Shown: positions 17,940-24,603 of the stretch, one piece after another | Position numbering within the stretch: position 1 is the stretch's first letter | Layout: each line of letters begins with the position of its first letter | Assembly (NCBI GenBank): GCA_963205125.1 | Contig: CAUJJO010000150.1 | Location: forward strand, 1 to 42,704 | Direction: 5' to 3' | Origin: Pseudomonadota bacterium | GTDB lineage: Bacteria; Pseudomonadota; Gammaproteobacteria; Burkholderiales; Burkholderiaceae_C | DNA length: 42,704 bases | Made by a program: the position numbers and the translations under genes | Notes under the pieces: model-generated | Told to the model about the DNA's origin: nothing | Seen by the model: only the letters and a program-made list of their open reading frames with translations | Databases searched by the model: none

Positions 17940-18824
17940 TCAGTGCCGCGGCGGCCGGATGCCGAAGAGTTCGCGCAGCGCCTCGCGGTAGGCCGCCGCG
18001 CCGACCACGCCCACGTCCTCGTGCACCGCGCCCGGCACGAGCAGGAAGCGCCTGGGCTCGCGTGCCCGCTCGAAGAGCGCGCGGCCGAGCGCCGGGGCGA
18101 TCATGCCGTCCTCTGCGGCGTGAACGACGAGCACCGGCGCGCCGACCTCGGCGATGCGCGCGCCCGCGTCCAGCGTCTGCGTGATCAGGCCCTGCACCGG
18201 CAGCCAGCCCCAGCGCGTGCTCTGCAGCACGGCCCGTGCCGAGGGGAAGCCGCCTTCGACGATGAGCCCGGCCTCGTCGTCGACCTCGTGCGCCAGGCGC
18301 ACCGCGATCGCGCCGCCCAGCGAGTGGCCGAAGACGAAGCGTCGCGAGCGCGGGTGCTGCCGGCCGAGCCAGCGCCAGGCCGCGAGTGCGTCCTCGGCGG
18401 CCAGCGTCTCGGAGGGCATCCACTCGCTGCTGCGGCCGAAGCCGCGGTAGTCGATGGCCAGCACCGCAAATCCCAGGGCGTGCAGTTGCCGCATGCGCGG
18501 CGCGCTGGCGCGCACGTCCCAGCGCACGCCGTGCAGGAAGAGCAGCACCGGCGCATCGGCCTCGTCCTGCGCCAGCCACAGGCCGTGCAGGCGCACCGCC
18601 TGCCCGCGCTGCTCGGGGTGCGCCGAAGTGAAGTCGATCCACACGTCCTGCATGCCTTGGGCCGCGCGCACGCCCGGCGCCCAGGCCTGCCGCGTGGTCA
18701 GGAAGATCCAGCGCCGCTGCTCGTAGTCGACCATCGCGCACGCCGACAGCAGGACGGCAAACATCAGCGCCAAGACAGGCGCGAGGGCCTGCCGCATCGC
18801 CGCGAAAGCTGCCCTGCGCCGCAT
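17940..18824 (-). CDS. alpha/beta-hydrolase lipoprotein
   Basis: This protein of about 294 residues has a lipoprotein signal (hydrophobic stretch ending in the lipobox LLSAC), so it should be anchored in the cell envelope. The alpha/beta-hydrolase fold is shown by LLFLHGVRWD (oxyanion hole), IDYRGFGRSS, the nucleophile elbow GHSLGG, a late Asp in HAAEDGMI and a His in PGAVHEDV. The Ser-Asp-His triad therefore looks complete. Several starts are possible (18869, 18824, 18797). 18824 gives an Arg-rich n-region and leaves the gap to the divergent BoxR-type gene free. The substrate is unknown. Confidence 0.75.
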   Translation of the reverse strand: MRRRAAFAAMRQALAPVLALMFAVLLSACAMVDYEQRRWIFLTTRQAWAPGVRAAQGMQDVWIDFTSAHPEQRGQAVRLHGLWLAQDEADAPVLLFLHGVRWDVRASAPRMRQLHALGFAVLAIDYRGFGRSSEWMPSETLAAEDALAAWRWLGRQHPRSRRFVFGHSLGGAIAVRLAHEVDDEAGLIVEGGFPSARAVLQSTRWGWLPVQGLITQTLDAGARIAEVGAPVLVVHAAEDGMIAPALGRALFERAREPRRFLLVPGAVHEDVGVVGAAAYREALRELFGIRPPRH

Positions 18825-18852
18825 GCGCGGAGGCCGCAGTTTCGAACCGAGA

Positions 18853-18866
18853 TGCACTATCATGCG
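18853..18866 (+). promoter_or_regulatory. candidate BoxR/BzdR-type operator (TGCA-N6-TGCG)
   Basis: In the divergent gap before the BoxR-like gene, TGCA (18853-18856) is followed after 6 bp by TGCG (18863-18866), with an overlapping ATGCGCAT palindrome at 18862-18869. Repeated TGCA elements are a known feature of BzdR/BoxR operators. The second copy has one mismatch, so this is suggestive only. Confidence 0.35.
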
Positions 18867-18958
18867 CATACCGCTTGATCGGTGATCGATTCGTGTCCGA
18901 GAACAGCATTTTGGTGCAGCCCGAAGCGCCGGCTCCGATGGCCGTCGACGAGGCTGCG

Positions 18959-19843
18959 ATGCCCGAGAAGAACCCCTTCCTCGTCGCGCTGGGCGAGCGC
19001 GTGCGTGCGCTGCGCGCGCGCCGCGGCATGACGCGCAAGGCGGTGGCGCTGGCGGCGGATGTCTCCGAGCGGCATCTGGCCAACCTCGAATACGGCCTGG
19101 GCAATGCCTCGATTCTGGTGCTGCTGCAGGTCGCTGCGGCGCTGCACTGCTCGCTGGCCGAGCTGATCGGCGACGTCACCACCTCGAGCCCCGAATGGCT
19201 CCTGATCCGTGAACTGCTCGAAGGCCGCGACGAGGCCGCGCTGCGCCGCGCGCGCGTGGTCATCGGGCAGATGCTCGGCACTGGCGGCGCCAACGCCGCC
19301 GACCCCGCGCAGCGCAGCACGCGCGTGGCGCTGGTGGGCCTGCGCGGCGCGGGCAAGAGCACGCTGGGGCGCATGCTGGCCGAGGATCTCGGCTACCCCT
19401 TCGTCGAGCTCAGCCACGAGATCGAGCAGTTCGCCGGCTGCAGCGTGAGCGAGATCCAGGCGCTCTACGGCGTCAACGCCTACCGCCGCTACGAGCGCCG
19501 CGCGCTCGAGGAGGCGATCCAGATCTACCCCGAAGCGGTCATCGCCACGCCGGGCGGCCTGGTGTCGGACGCCGCCACCTTCAACCTGCTGCTGGCGCAC
19601 TGCACCACGGTGTGGCTGCAGGCCGCGCCCGAAGACCACATGAAGCGCGTGCGCGCCCAGGGCGACCTGCGGCCGATCGCGGCGAGTGCCGAGGCCATGG
19701 ACGACCTGCGCCGCATCCTCGCCGGCCGCGCCGCCTTCTACTCCAAGGCCGAGTTCCGCCTGGACACCAGCGCCAAGCCGCTGCAGCCGACCTTCGAGGC
19801 CCTGCGCAAGCTGGTGCGGCAGGCGCTGGCGCTGCCGGCGTGA
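18959..19843 (+). CDS. boxR: BoxR-type transcriptional regulator (XRE HTH plus shikimate-kinase-like domain)
   Basis: This protein of 294 residues joins an N-terminal XRE/HTH_3 domain (ALGERVRALRARRGMTRKAV and following, about residues 10-65) to a C-terminal shikimate-kinase-like domain (from about 120) with a P-loop in GLRGAGKST. This architecture is that of BoxR/BzdR, repressors of aerobic or anaerobic benzoate degradation that sense benzoyl-CoA. No box genes are nearby, so the symbol is given for architecture, not proven target. The ATG at 18959 has a GAGG ribosome binding site and begins at the conserved MPEKNPF segment. GTG 18893 and ATG 18938 are alternatives. Confidence 0.8.
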   Translation: MPEKNPFLVALGERVRALRARRGMTRKAVALAADVSERHLANLEYGLGNASILVLLQVAAALHCSLAELIGDVTTSSPEWLLIRELLEGRDEAALRRARVVIGQMLGTGGANAADPAQRSTRVALVGLRGAGKSTLGRMLAEDLGYPFVELSHEIEQFAGCSVSEIQALYGVNAYRRYERRALEEAIQIYPEAVIATPGGLVSDAATFNLLLAHCTTVWLQAAPEDHMKRVRAQGDLRPIAASAEAMDDLRRILAGRAAFYSKAEFRLDTSAKPLQPTFEALRKLVRQALALPA

Positions 19844-19919
19844 CGGCGGCGCGGGCTATCGCATCCTGCCGCGCCCGCGGGATGGCGCGCGGCATCGCGC
19901 ACGACCGGAGCTTCGAGTC

Positions 19920-20255
19920 ATGACGATGCGAATCGTGGCCGCGTCCCCTTCGGGCCGCTATGAAGTGCGCTCGCACGCCTGGGAAGTGCGCATGTCGCAC
20001 TGGATCGAGTCGCCATCGATCGTCGACCAGCAGGCGTCCGCCGTGGTCTACGCTCCGCAGGACGCGTCCTGGTCGCTCGAGCAGGCCCGGTGGGAGAGCG
20101 ACTCGGTGGTCCGGCTCGAACTCCGGAAGTACCCCGGGGGCAAGGGCATGGACGCCGTGCTCACGATCGACTGCGCCGCGCGCCGCGCGCGCATCGACGG
20201 CCGCGAAATCCCGCTGGCGGCGCTCGACGCCGCGCTCGAGAAGGCGACGGACTGA
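19920..20255 (+). CDS. small conserved-looking protein of unknown function
   Basis: This 111-residue acidic-to-neutral soluble protein starts MTMRIVAASPSGRYEVRSHA and has no signal peptide or membrane helix. The pattern WEVRMSHWIESP, then SWSLEQARWESDSVVRLELRKYPG, looks like a small beta-rich domain with regularly spaced Trp residues. I do not recognise a named family. Codon use has strong third-position GC like its neighbours, which supports a real gene. It lies 76 bp after the BoxR-like gene on the same strand and could be cotranscribed. It is the last gene before the atypical 20.3-21.9 kb patch. Confidence 0.6.
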   Translation: MTMRIVAASPSGRYEVRSHAWEVRMSHWIESPSIVDQQASAVVYAPQDASWSLEQARWESDSVVRLELRKYPGGKGMDAVLTIDCAARRARIDGREIPLAALDAALEKATD

Positions 20256-20362
20256 GCGCCCGGCGCGGCCTGCGCTGCGCCGAGCGCGTCTTGCGCAAGG
20301 CACGCGCGGGTTCGCTGGCGCGCTGATGAACCCCAGCGCGCCGCTTCGTCACCGCTCACAGT

Positions 20363-20390
20363 CCCAGTGGCGCCAGGCCATGCCTTCGCC
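20363..20390 (+). repeat. 28-bp direct repeat, left copy
   Basis: This copy matches 21923-21950 at 26 of 28 positions (core ggcgccaggcc, then tgccttcgcc). The right copy encodes the last codons of the YkgJ gene. Read in the same frame on the minus strand, the left copy also encodes RRHGLAPLG followed closely by a stop. The two copies bracket the MNT-HEPN operon. Confidence 0.6.
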
Positions 20391-20600
20391 ATGGCCGGCC
20401 CCGTCTTCAAGGCCAGCGACCCGGGCGCGCCGAGCAGCAGGTCAGGCTCGCTTCCTGCTCGCTCGTTGACCTCGGCGTACTGGGTGTGAAGGCCAGCACT
20501 AGCCGGCGGATCAACGCAGGCCCAACGCGCTGGTGAACAGCGCGTCCATGTCGACACTCACGCGCGTGCGCTCCTCGATCCCTGAGCCAGCGCCCGTGGA

Positions 20601-20635
20601 CATGTGGACAGGCCCGGACGCGGCCTGCCCACATG
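20601..20635. repeat. 14-bp inverted repeat in the accessory patch
   Basis: Arms catgtggacaggcc (20601-20614) and ggcctgcccacatg (20622-20635) are complementary except for one position, around a 7-nt loop. The structure could be a mobile-element end, a REP-like palindrome, or a terminator for the HEPN operon, which ends at 20723 and reads toward it. No T-run follows on either strand. Confidence 0.45.
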
Positions 20636-20722
20636 CCTACCGGGTTCGACTACGACCAGCAATTGTCGATGTGGCCTCCACACAAAACGACGAGGGACCC
20701 CGAGTGTCAGCCCTGCATCGAT

Positions 20723-21133
20723 CTAGAAGAACCCCTCCGTCCAGCGAGCGAACTCCTCGAGGTCGGCGAGCAGGCGGGTGGCCTCGTCGCGTAGGGCTTG
20801 GCGGGTGCCGTACTGAGCTTCGTCCTTGAAGCTCAAGATGCGCCGGTAGCGGCGTTCCTGGCCATCGGGAAGCAGATTGCCTAGGACGTCCCGCAGAAGG
20901 CGAGGCGCCTGGGCATGGTCGTGTTGATTGACGACTTGCGCGCGCTTGGCCGTCAGGCTGTCGCCAAAGGCAATGGTGGCCAGGACGATCTGGCTGATGA
21001 TGGGATTGCAGTCCTGTCCTGGCGTGGCAAGACGATGCGCCTGCTGTGCGGCTTCGAGAAAGGCCTGCGCCACGCGCAAGCGGCCCTGCCAGTGCAGCGC
21101 GTCGACCTTCTTGCGCGGGCTCTTGCCGGTCAT
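20723..21133 (-). CDS. HEPN domain protein (predicted ribonuclease toxin)
   Basis: This 136-residue, mostly helical protein fits the HEPN toxins paired with MNT antitoxins. The candidate catalytic motif R-x6-H is Arg64 to His71 (RAQVVNQH), preceded by FGDSLTAK as in related HEPN proteins. HEPN toxins cleave RNA and are neutralised by the partner nucleotidyltransferase, which in studied pairs adds AMP to the toxin. The start overlaps the stop of the MNT gene as ATGA, so the pair is translationally coupled. It lies in the patch flanked by 28-bp direct repeats. Confidence 0.75.
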   Translation of the reverse strand: MTGKSPRKKVDALHWQGRLRVAQAFLEAAQQAHRLATPGQDCNPIISQIVLATIAFGDSLTAKRAQVVNQHDHAQAPRLLRDVLGNLLPDGQERRYRRILSFKDEAQYGTRQALRDEATRLLADLEEFARWTEGFF

Positions 21134-21789
21134 GCGCGCGGGGCCGCTTTGGCGCAGCGGGCGGCTTCCTTGGCTGGCGCGACGCCCTTGAGTATCCGCG
21201 CGTCCCGGCACAGCTCCGCCCACCAAGGGTGGTCGGTGAGTGACAGCTTGGCCACATCGGCAGGCGCGAGGACCACGGGCGAGATGCGCACGCCAAGCCG
21301 ATCCGCAAGCACCTGAATGGCGTCGTGCACCTGACGGCCGACCTCGACGCTGCCGCTTGCAAGCACCAGCGCGATATCCACGTCGCTGCGGGGCTCGTCG
21401 GTGCCGCGTGCCACGCTGCCGTACAACCATGCCGAGCGGATCTGCCTTTGCGCGTCCAGCCCGTCGCGCAGATCGTCCTGAAGCCGCTGCCAGTGCTGTC
21501 GCTCGGCATCGAAAAGCTGGGCCAGCGCGGACACCAGTGGCTGGTCGAGTGCTGGTTCGAACAGTCTCGCCCCGGCCGGTCCCAGTACCTTGACGACGCC
21601 CTGCGCTACCAGGGCATCGAGTGTGTTGCGTACGCCGCGCGGGGTCATTGCGCAGTCCGGGGCCAGTTGTGCCGCGCTTTGCGCGCCGCCATGATTGAGA
21701 AGGGCACGCAGCACGCGGACATGCCCACCGCTGGCCAGCAGATGGCTGAACGGAAAGCGCGCGAAGCTCTGGACGAACGAGGGCTGCAT
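21130..21789 (-). CDS. MNT-type nucleotidyltransferase antitoxin with N-terminal winged helix
   Basis: This 219-residue protein combines a winged-helix DNA-binding domain (about residues 8-80, HVRVLRALLNHGGAQSAAQLA) with a minimal nucleotidyltransferase domain. The catalytic motif is intact: GS followed by ten residues and DVD (GSVARGTDEPRSDVD). The combination suggests it both represses its own operon and modifies the HEPN protein encoded next. The ATG at 21789 was preferred to 21867 because the longer form would overlap the inverted repeats at 21829-21874. The proposed roles follow known MNT-HEPN systems. Confidence 0.78.
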   Translation of the reverse strand: MQPSFVQSFARFPFSHLLASGGHVRVLRALLNHGGAQSAAQLAPDCAMTPRGVRNTLDALVAQGVVKVLGPAGARLFEPALDQPLVSALAQLFDAERQHWQRLQDDLRDGLDAQRQIRSAWLYGSVARGTDEPRSDVDIALVLASGSVEVGRQVHDAIQVLADRLGVRISPVVLAPADVAKLSLTDHPWWAELCRDARILKGVAPAKEAARCAKAAPRA

Positions 21790-21828
21790 GTCACTCGCAT
21801 GGTAGGGCGTTCGATCCAGGAAAGCTAG

Positions 21829-21874
21829 TTCCCGATACGAACCTTGACTTCCCGATACGGAAATCAAGGTTCGT
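21829..21874 (-). promoter_or_regulatory. operator-like repeats upstream of the MNT-HEPN operon
   Basis: Perfect 11-bp inverted arms (acgaaccttga at 21837-21847 and tcaaggttcgt at 21864-21874) surround an imperfect palindrome. An 11-bp direct repeat ttcccgatacg occurs at 21829-21839 and 21849-21859, a 20-bp (two-turn) spacing. Located 40-85 bp before the MNT start, these are good candidates for autoregulatory binding by its winged-helix domain. Confidence 0.55.
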
Positions 21875-21915
21875 GCGCTGTCGCAACGGTGTGCCGGCGA
21901 ACCTGGCGTTGCGCC

Positions 21916-22257
21916 TCATTCGCCCAGCGGCGCCAGGCCGTGCCTTCGCCGCGCCCGGTCGCAGGCTTCGTCGCCGATGCCCAGGGGCGCGCGCAGGCCG
22001 AATTCGCGGCAGGGGGAGGGGCGCCATTCGTGGATGGCGCAGCGGGCCGCCTCGCCGATGCGGCCGATGAGTGCGGCGCAGCGCGGCTGCGCGTGGTCGG
22101 TGCCGCGCATGCGGCATAGGTGCTCGCTGATCGGCTCGGCCAGGCCCTCGGGGACGAAGCCGAAGCCGCCCGCGCCGGCCCATTCCTCGCGCGCGAAGTC
22201 GACGCGAAAGCTCGCGCAGCAGGCGCCGCAGCGCAGGCAGGGGTTGTCGGCGCCCAT
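21916..22257 (-). CDS. YkgJ family cysteine-cluster protein
   Basis: This 113-residue protein begins with the cysteine cluster CLRCGACC (residues 7-14) and has further Cys residues in HLCRM, RCAAL, RCAIHEWRPSPC and EACDR, the pattern of YkgJ (CxxCxxCC-type zinc or iron-chelate) proteins. Family members are proposed metal or Fe-S binding proteins of uncertain role. Its last codons are part of a 28-bp direct repeat whose other copy lies 1.56 kb away across the MNT-HEPN operon. The kinase-USP gene ends 18 bp upstream on the same strand, so cotranscription is possible. Confidence 0.85.
   Translation of the reverse strand: MGADNPCLRCGACCASFRVDFAREEWAGAGGFGFVPEGLAEPISEHLCRMRGTDHAQPRCAALIGRIGEAARCAIHEWRPSPCREFGLRAPLGIGDEACDRARRRHGLAPLGE
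21923..21950 (+). repeat. 28-bp direct repeat, right copy (3' end of the YkgJ gene)
   Basis: This copy encodes the YkgJ C-terminus (RRHGLAPLG) on the minus strand and differs from 20363-20390 at two positions. A repeat made from the end of a gene and flanking a small accessory operon is what an integration or duplication event would leave. Confidence 0.6.
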
Positions 22258-22275
22258 GGGATCGAGCGTGCCGCG

Positions 22276-23748
22276 CTACTCGCGCACCACGGTGACGGTG
22301 CAGCCGGCCTTGGCCACCACTTCGGAGCTGACGCTGCCGAAGTGCTGGCGCAGCGCGGAGGCGCCGCGCGCGCCCATCACGATGTGGTCGACCCGCGTGC
22401 GCGCGGCGAAGTCGACGAGGGCCTCGGCCACGTCGGCGGCCTCCAGCACGTGCACGGACAGCCGCGCTTCGTCCATGGCCAGGCCAAGCAGCAGCGGGCG
22501 CGCCCAGTGCTTGAGCGCCACGCGCTGCCTGACGTGGCGGCTGTGGCCTGGCGCCTCGACGAGCGCATCCAGCGCCATGCGGCCGGTGCGCAGCACGCCG
22601 ACGCAGACCAGGCGCGCGCCGGGCTCGGTCAGCACGATGCGGCGCACCGTTTCGCGCAACTGTTCGAGCAGGCCGCTGCCGGCGTTCTCGACGTCGATGG
22701 CGGCCATGACGATGGGGTTCTTCATCACGCGGCTGGCCGCGCCAAGGCGGGCCGGGCTGCGCGAGGCCTCGTCGCGGACGCTGCGCAGCCGCCGCTTGAG
22801 CCGTTGCCAGCGGCCGTCGACTTCGCCCTTGTCGGCGCGGGCGGTGAGCGGCACCTGGGCCGGGTGCTGCAGCGCCAGCGCGAACTGGGCGCCGGTCTGC
22901 AGGCGCGCGGCGGGGTCGACCTCCAGCCCCTGCAGGATCAGCTCCTGCAGCCAGGGCGGGCAGTCGGGCCGCAGCTGCCTGGGTGGCACCGGGTCCTCGA
23001 AGAGGCGCCTGCGCAGGCCGCGCACCGTCTCGGGCTGGCCGAAGGGGCGCTGGCCGGTGGTGAAGTGGTAGAGCATGACGGCCAGCGCGAAGAGGTCGCT
23101 GCGCGGGTCGTTGCGGACGTGGCGCACCTGCTCGGGTGCCATGTAGGGGCCGGTGCCCATGGGCAGCTCGAAGGCTTCGTCGAGCAGGTCGGGCAGCTTG
23201 TCGTGGCGCGAGAGCCCGAAGTCGATCAGCACCGCGGTGCCGTCGGGCCGCAGCATGACGTTGCTCGGCTTCACGTCCAGGTGCACGAGGCCCTGGCGAT
23301 GCAGGTCGTGCAGGGCGGTGGCCACGCGCGCGCCGAGTTCGATCACCTCGTCGATCGGCAGCGGCGCGGCGTCCAGCCGCGGGCGCAGCGAGGGGCCTTC
23401 GATGCGCTCCATCACGAGGTAGGGCAGCCGCGTGAAGTCGCCGCGGGCCACGCAGCGCGGCACGTGCGGGCCGTGCAGGATCGGCAGGATCATCTGCTCG
23501 ACCTCGAAGCCGACGATGGAGGCCGGGTCCTCGCCGCCGTGCAGGCGCGGCAGCTTCATCACCAGCGGCAGCGCGTCGGCCTCGTCGATGGCTGGGCTGC
23601 CGGCGTGATCGCCGTCCTGCGCGTCGTCGCTCTCGCGGCGCACGCGCCAGATGCTGGCCATGCCGCCTTCGTGCAGCAGCGCCTCGACGACGAAGCCGTC
23701 GACGCGCTGGCCCGGGCGAAGCTCGAGGCTGGGCAGCGGCGCGCTCAT
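22276..23748 (-). CDS. Ser/Thr protein kinase fused to a universal stress protein domain
   Basis: This 490-residue protein has a Hanks-type kinase domain (about residues 15-300) and a C-terminal UspA-type domain (about 350-490). Kinase residues are intact: Lys65 in VMK, HLDVKPSN at 156-163 (non-RD, Arg replaced by Leu), DFG at 176-178 and a GTGPYMAPEQ activation-loop end. The Usp part ends in MGARGASALRQHFGS, close to the ATP-binding Usp consensus. No membrane helix is seen, so it should be cytosolic. The ATG at 23748 follows a strong GGAGGGTG site. A 21-codon upstream ORF ends within this start. Confidence 0.88.
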   Translation of the reverse strand: MSAPLPSLELRPGQRVDGFVVEALLHEGGMASIWRVRRESDDAQDGDHAGSPAIDEADALPLVMKLPRLHGGEDPASIVGFEVEQMILPILHGPHVPRCVARGDFTRLPYLVMERIEGPSLRPRLDAAPLPIDEVIELGARVATALHDLHRQGLVHLDVKPSNVMLRPDGTAVLIDFGLSRHDKLPDLLDEAFELPMGTGPYMAPEQVRHVRNDPRSDLFALAVMLYHFTTGQRPFGQPETVRGLRRRLFEDPVPPRQLRPDCPPWLQELILQGLEVDPAARLQTGAQFALALQHPAQVPLTARADKGEVDGRWQRLKRRLRSVRDEASRSPARLGAASRVMKNPIVMAAIDVENAGSGLLEQLRETVRRIVLTEPGARLVCVGVLRTGRMALDALVEAPGHSRHVRQRVALKHWARPLLLGLAMDEARLSVHVLEAADVAEALVDFAARTRVDHIVMGARGASALRQHFGSVSSEVVAKAGCTVTVVRE

Positions 23749-23833
23749 TGGGTCACCCTCCGCGCTGCGCGCTGCGGGATGAGCGCTTGGGAACGGCCCG
23801 GCGCGCTCATGGGACACCCGCCGCGCTGCGCGC
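23739..23833. repeat. duplicated translation-start region
   Basis: About 34 bp around the kinase-USP start codon (23739-23773) recur at 23800-23833 with three differences. Both copies contain, on the minus strand, an ATG followed by AGCGCGCC and a preceding gcgcgcagcgcgg block. Confidence 0.6.
23745..23810 (-). CDS. candidate 21-codon leader ORF overlapping the kinase-USP start
   Basis: A short frame starts at the duplicated ATG (23810), encodes MSAPGRSQALIPQRAARRVT and one Gln, and ends with TGA overlapping the kinase-USP ATG as ATGA. It begins with the same MSAP as the kinase protein. If translated, it would couple ribosome arrival to the kinase start. Its own ribosome binding site is weaker (gcggcgggtg). 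It is equally possible that it is only a by-product of the duplication. Confidence 0.35.
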   Translation of the reverse strand: MSAPGRSQALIPQRAARRVTQ

Positions 23834-23843
23834 ATCGAAGGCA

Positions 23844-24587
23844 TCAGTAGCCATGCGCAAGCCGTTCGGCCAGGGCCGGCGGCAGGCCGGCGGCGCGGAT
23901 CTTCGCCGCCGCGCTCTCGTGGTCGTAGGGCACGCGCCACCAGGTGACGCTGCCGGCCTCGTCGTCGTGCACGGCGTAGCAGGCCGCGGGGTCGCCGTCG
24001 CGCGGCTGGCCCACCGAGCCGGCGATGACCAGCCACTGCCGCAGCGGCAGCAGCGGCACGGCAACGCCCGGCGTCGGCACGAAGTCGGCCGCCTTGCCGG
24101 TGGAAGCCAGGTGGTAGAGCCGCGCTTCGTGGACGTGGCCGCAGAAGGTGGCATGCGCGTTCGTCGCCTGCAGGCTGCGCACGGCGTCGCGGCTCTCGAG
24201 CACGTAGCCCCAGTCGCCCGGGTCCCAGGCGTTGGCGTGGACGAAGAGGCAGTCCGCACGCCGCTGCGTCAGCGGCAGCGCGGCGAGGAAGGCGATCTGC
24301 GCGGCGTCGAGCTGCCCGCGCGTCCAGTCGATCACCTGCCGCGGCTCGGGCCGCATGTCGGGGTTGGCGCCGCGCACGATCGCCAGGTCGTGGTTGCCCT
24401 GCACGGCGATGGCACCGGCCTCGACCAGCGTGCGCACGCGGTCGAGCACCCAGGCCGGATCGGCGCCGTAGCCGACGAGGTCGCCGAGCAGGGCGAAGCG
24501 GTCGATGCCCTGTGCTGCGACATGTTCGAGCACCGCCTCGAGGGCCTCGCGGTTGGCGTGCAGGTCCGACAGGATCGCTGTGCGCAT
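23844..24587 (-). CDS. calcineurin-like metallophosphoesterase
   Basis: This 247-residue cytoplasmic enzyme has all the motifs of the metallophosphoesterase fold: DLH near residue 8-10, GDLVGYG (about 35-41), GNHD (about 64-67), a His in FVHANAW and GHVH near residue 149-152. It should bind two metal ions and hydrolyse a phosphoester; the substrate could be a phosphoprotein or a nucleotide. It lies 96 bp upstream of the kinase-USP gene on the same strand. That adjacency suggests, but does not prove, an opposing kinase/phosphatase pair. Confidence 0.85.
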   Translation of the reverse strand: MRTAILSDLHANREALEAVLEHVAAQGIDRFALLGDLVGYGADPAWVLDRVRTLVEAGAIAVQGNHDLAIVRGANPDMRPEPRQVIDWTRGQLDAAQIAFLAALPLTQRRADCLFVHANAWDPGDWGYVLESRDAVRSLQATNAHATFCGHVHEARLYHLASTGKAADFVPTPGVAVPLLPLRQWLVIAGSVGQPRDGDPAACYAVHDDEAGSVTWWRVPYDHESAAAKIRAAGLPPALAERLAHGY

Positions 24588-24603
24588 GCTCTTGGGGATG
24601 CTC

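Larger units (their letters stand above)
20256..20722. other. 467-bp stretch without a convincing gene
   Basis: Open frames exist on both strands, but none has a recognisable protein pattern or good start. The stretch contains one copy of a 28-bp direct repeat (20363-20390), an imperfect hairpin around 20432-20463 and a 14-bp inverted repeat (20601-20635). Base composition is lower in GC near 20640-20720 than in flanking genes. It may be a decayed mobile element or an old insertion junction. I see no intact transposase. Confidence 0.5.

Noticed and set aside
14606..18184. 1192-residue plus-strand open frame opposite metG and in an alternative frame of apbC
   Set aside because: Its translation is low-complexity and both real genes have full motif support in other frames.
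20048..20557. 169-residue minus-strand frame in the gene-free stretch, considered as a decayed transposase
   Set aside because: It has no transposase motif, overlaps the opposite-strand gene ending at 20255 and lacks a good start. The possible mobile-element origin is kept only as a suggestion.
22276..23748. Second kinase considered as a pseudokinase because HRD reads HLD
   Set aside because: The Arg replacement only marks a non-RD kinase; the Asp, Lys, Asn and DFG residues are all intact.
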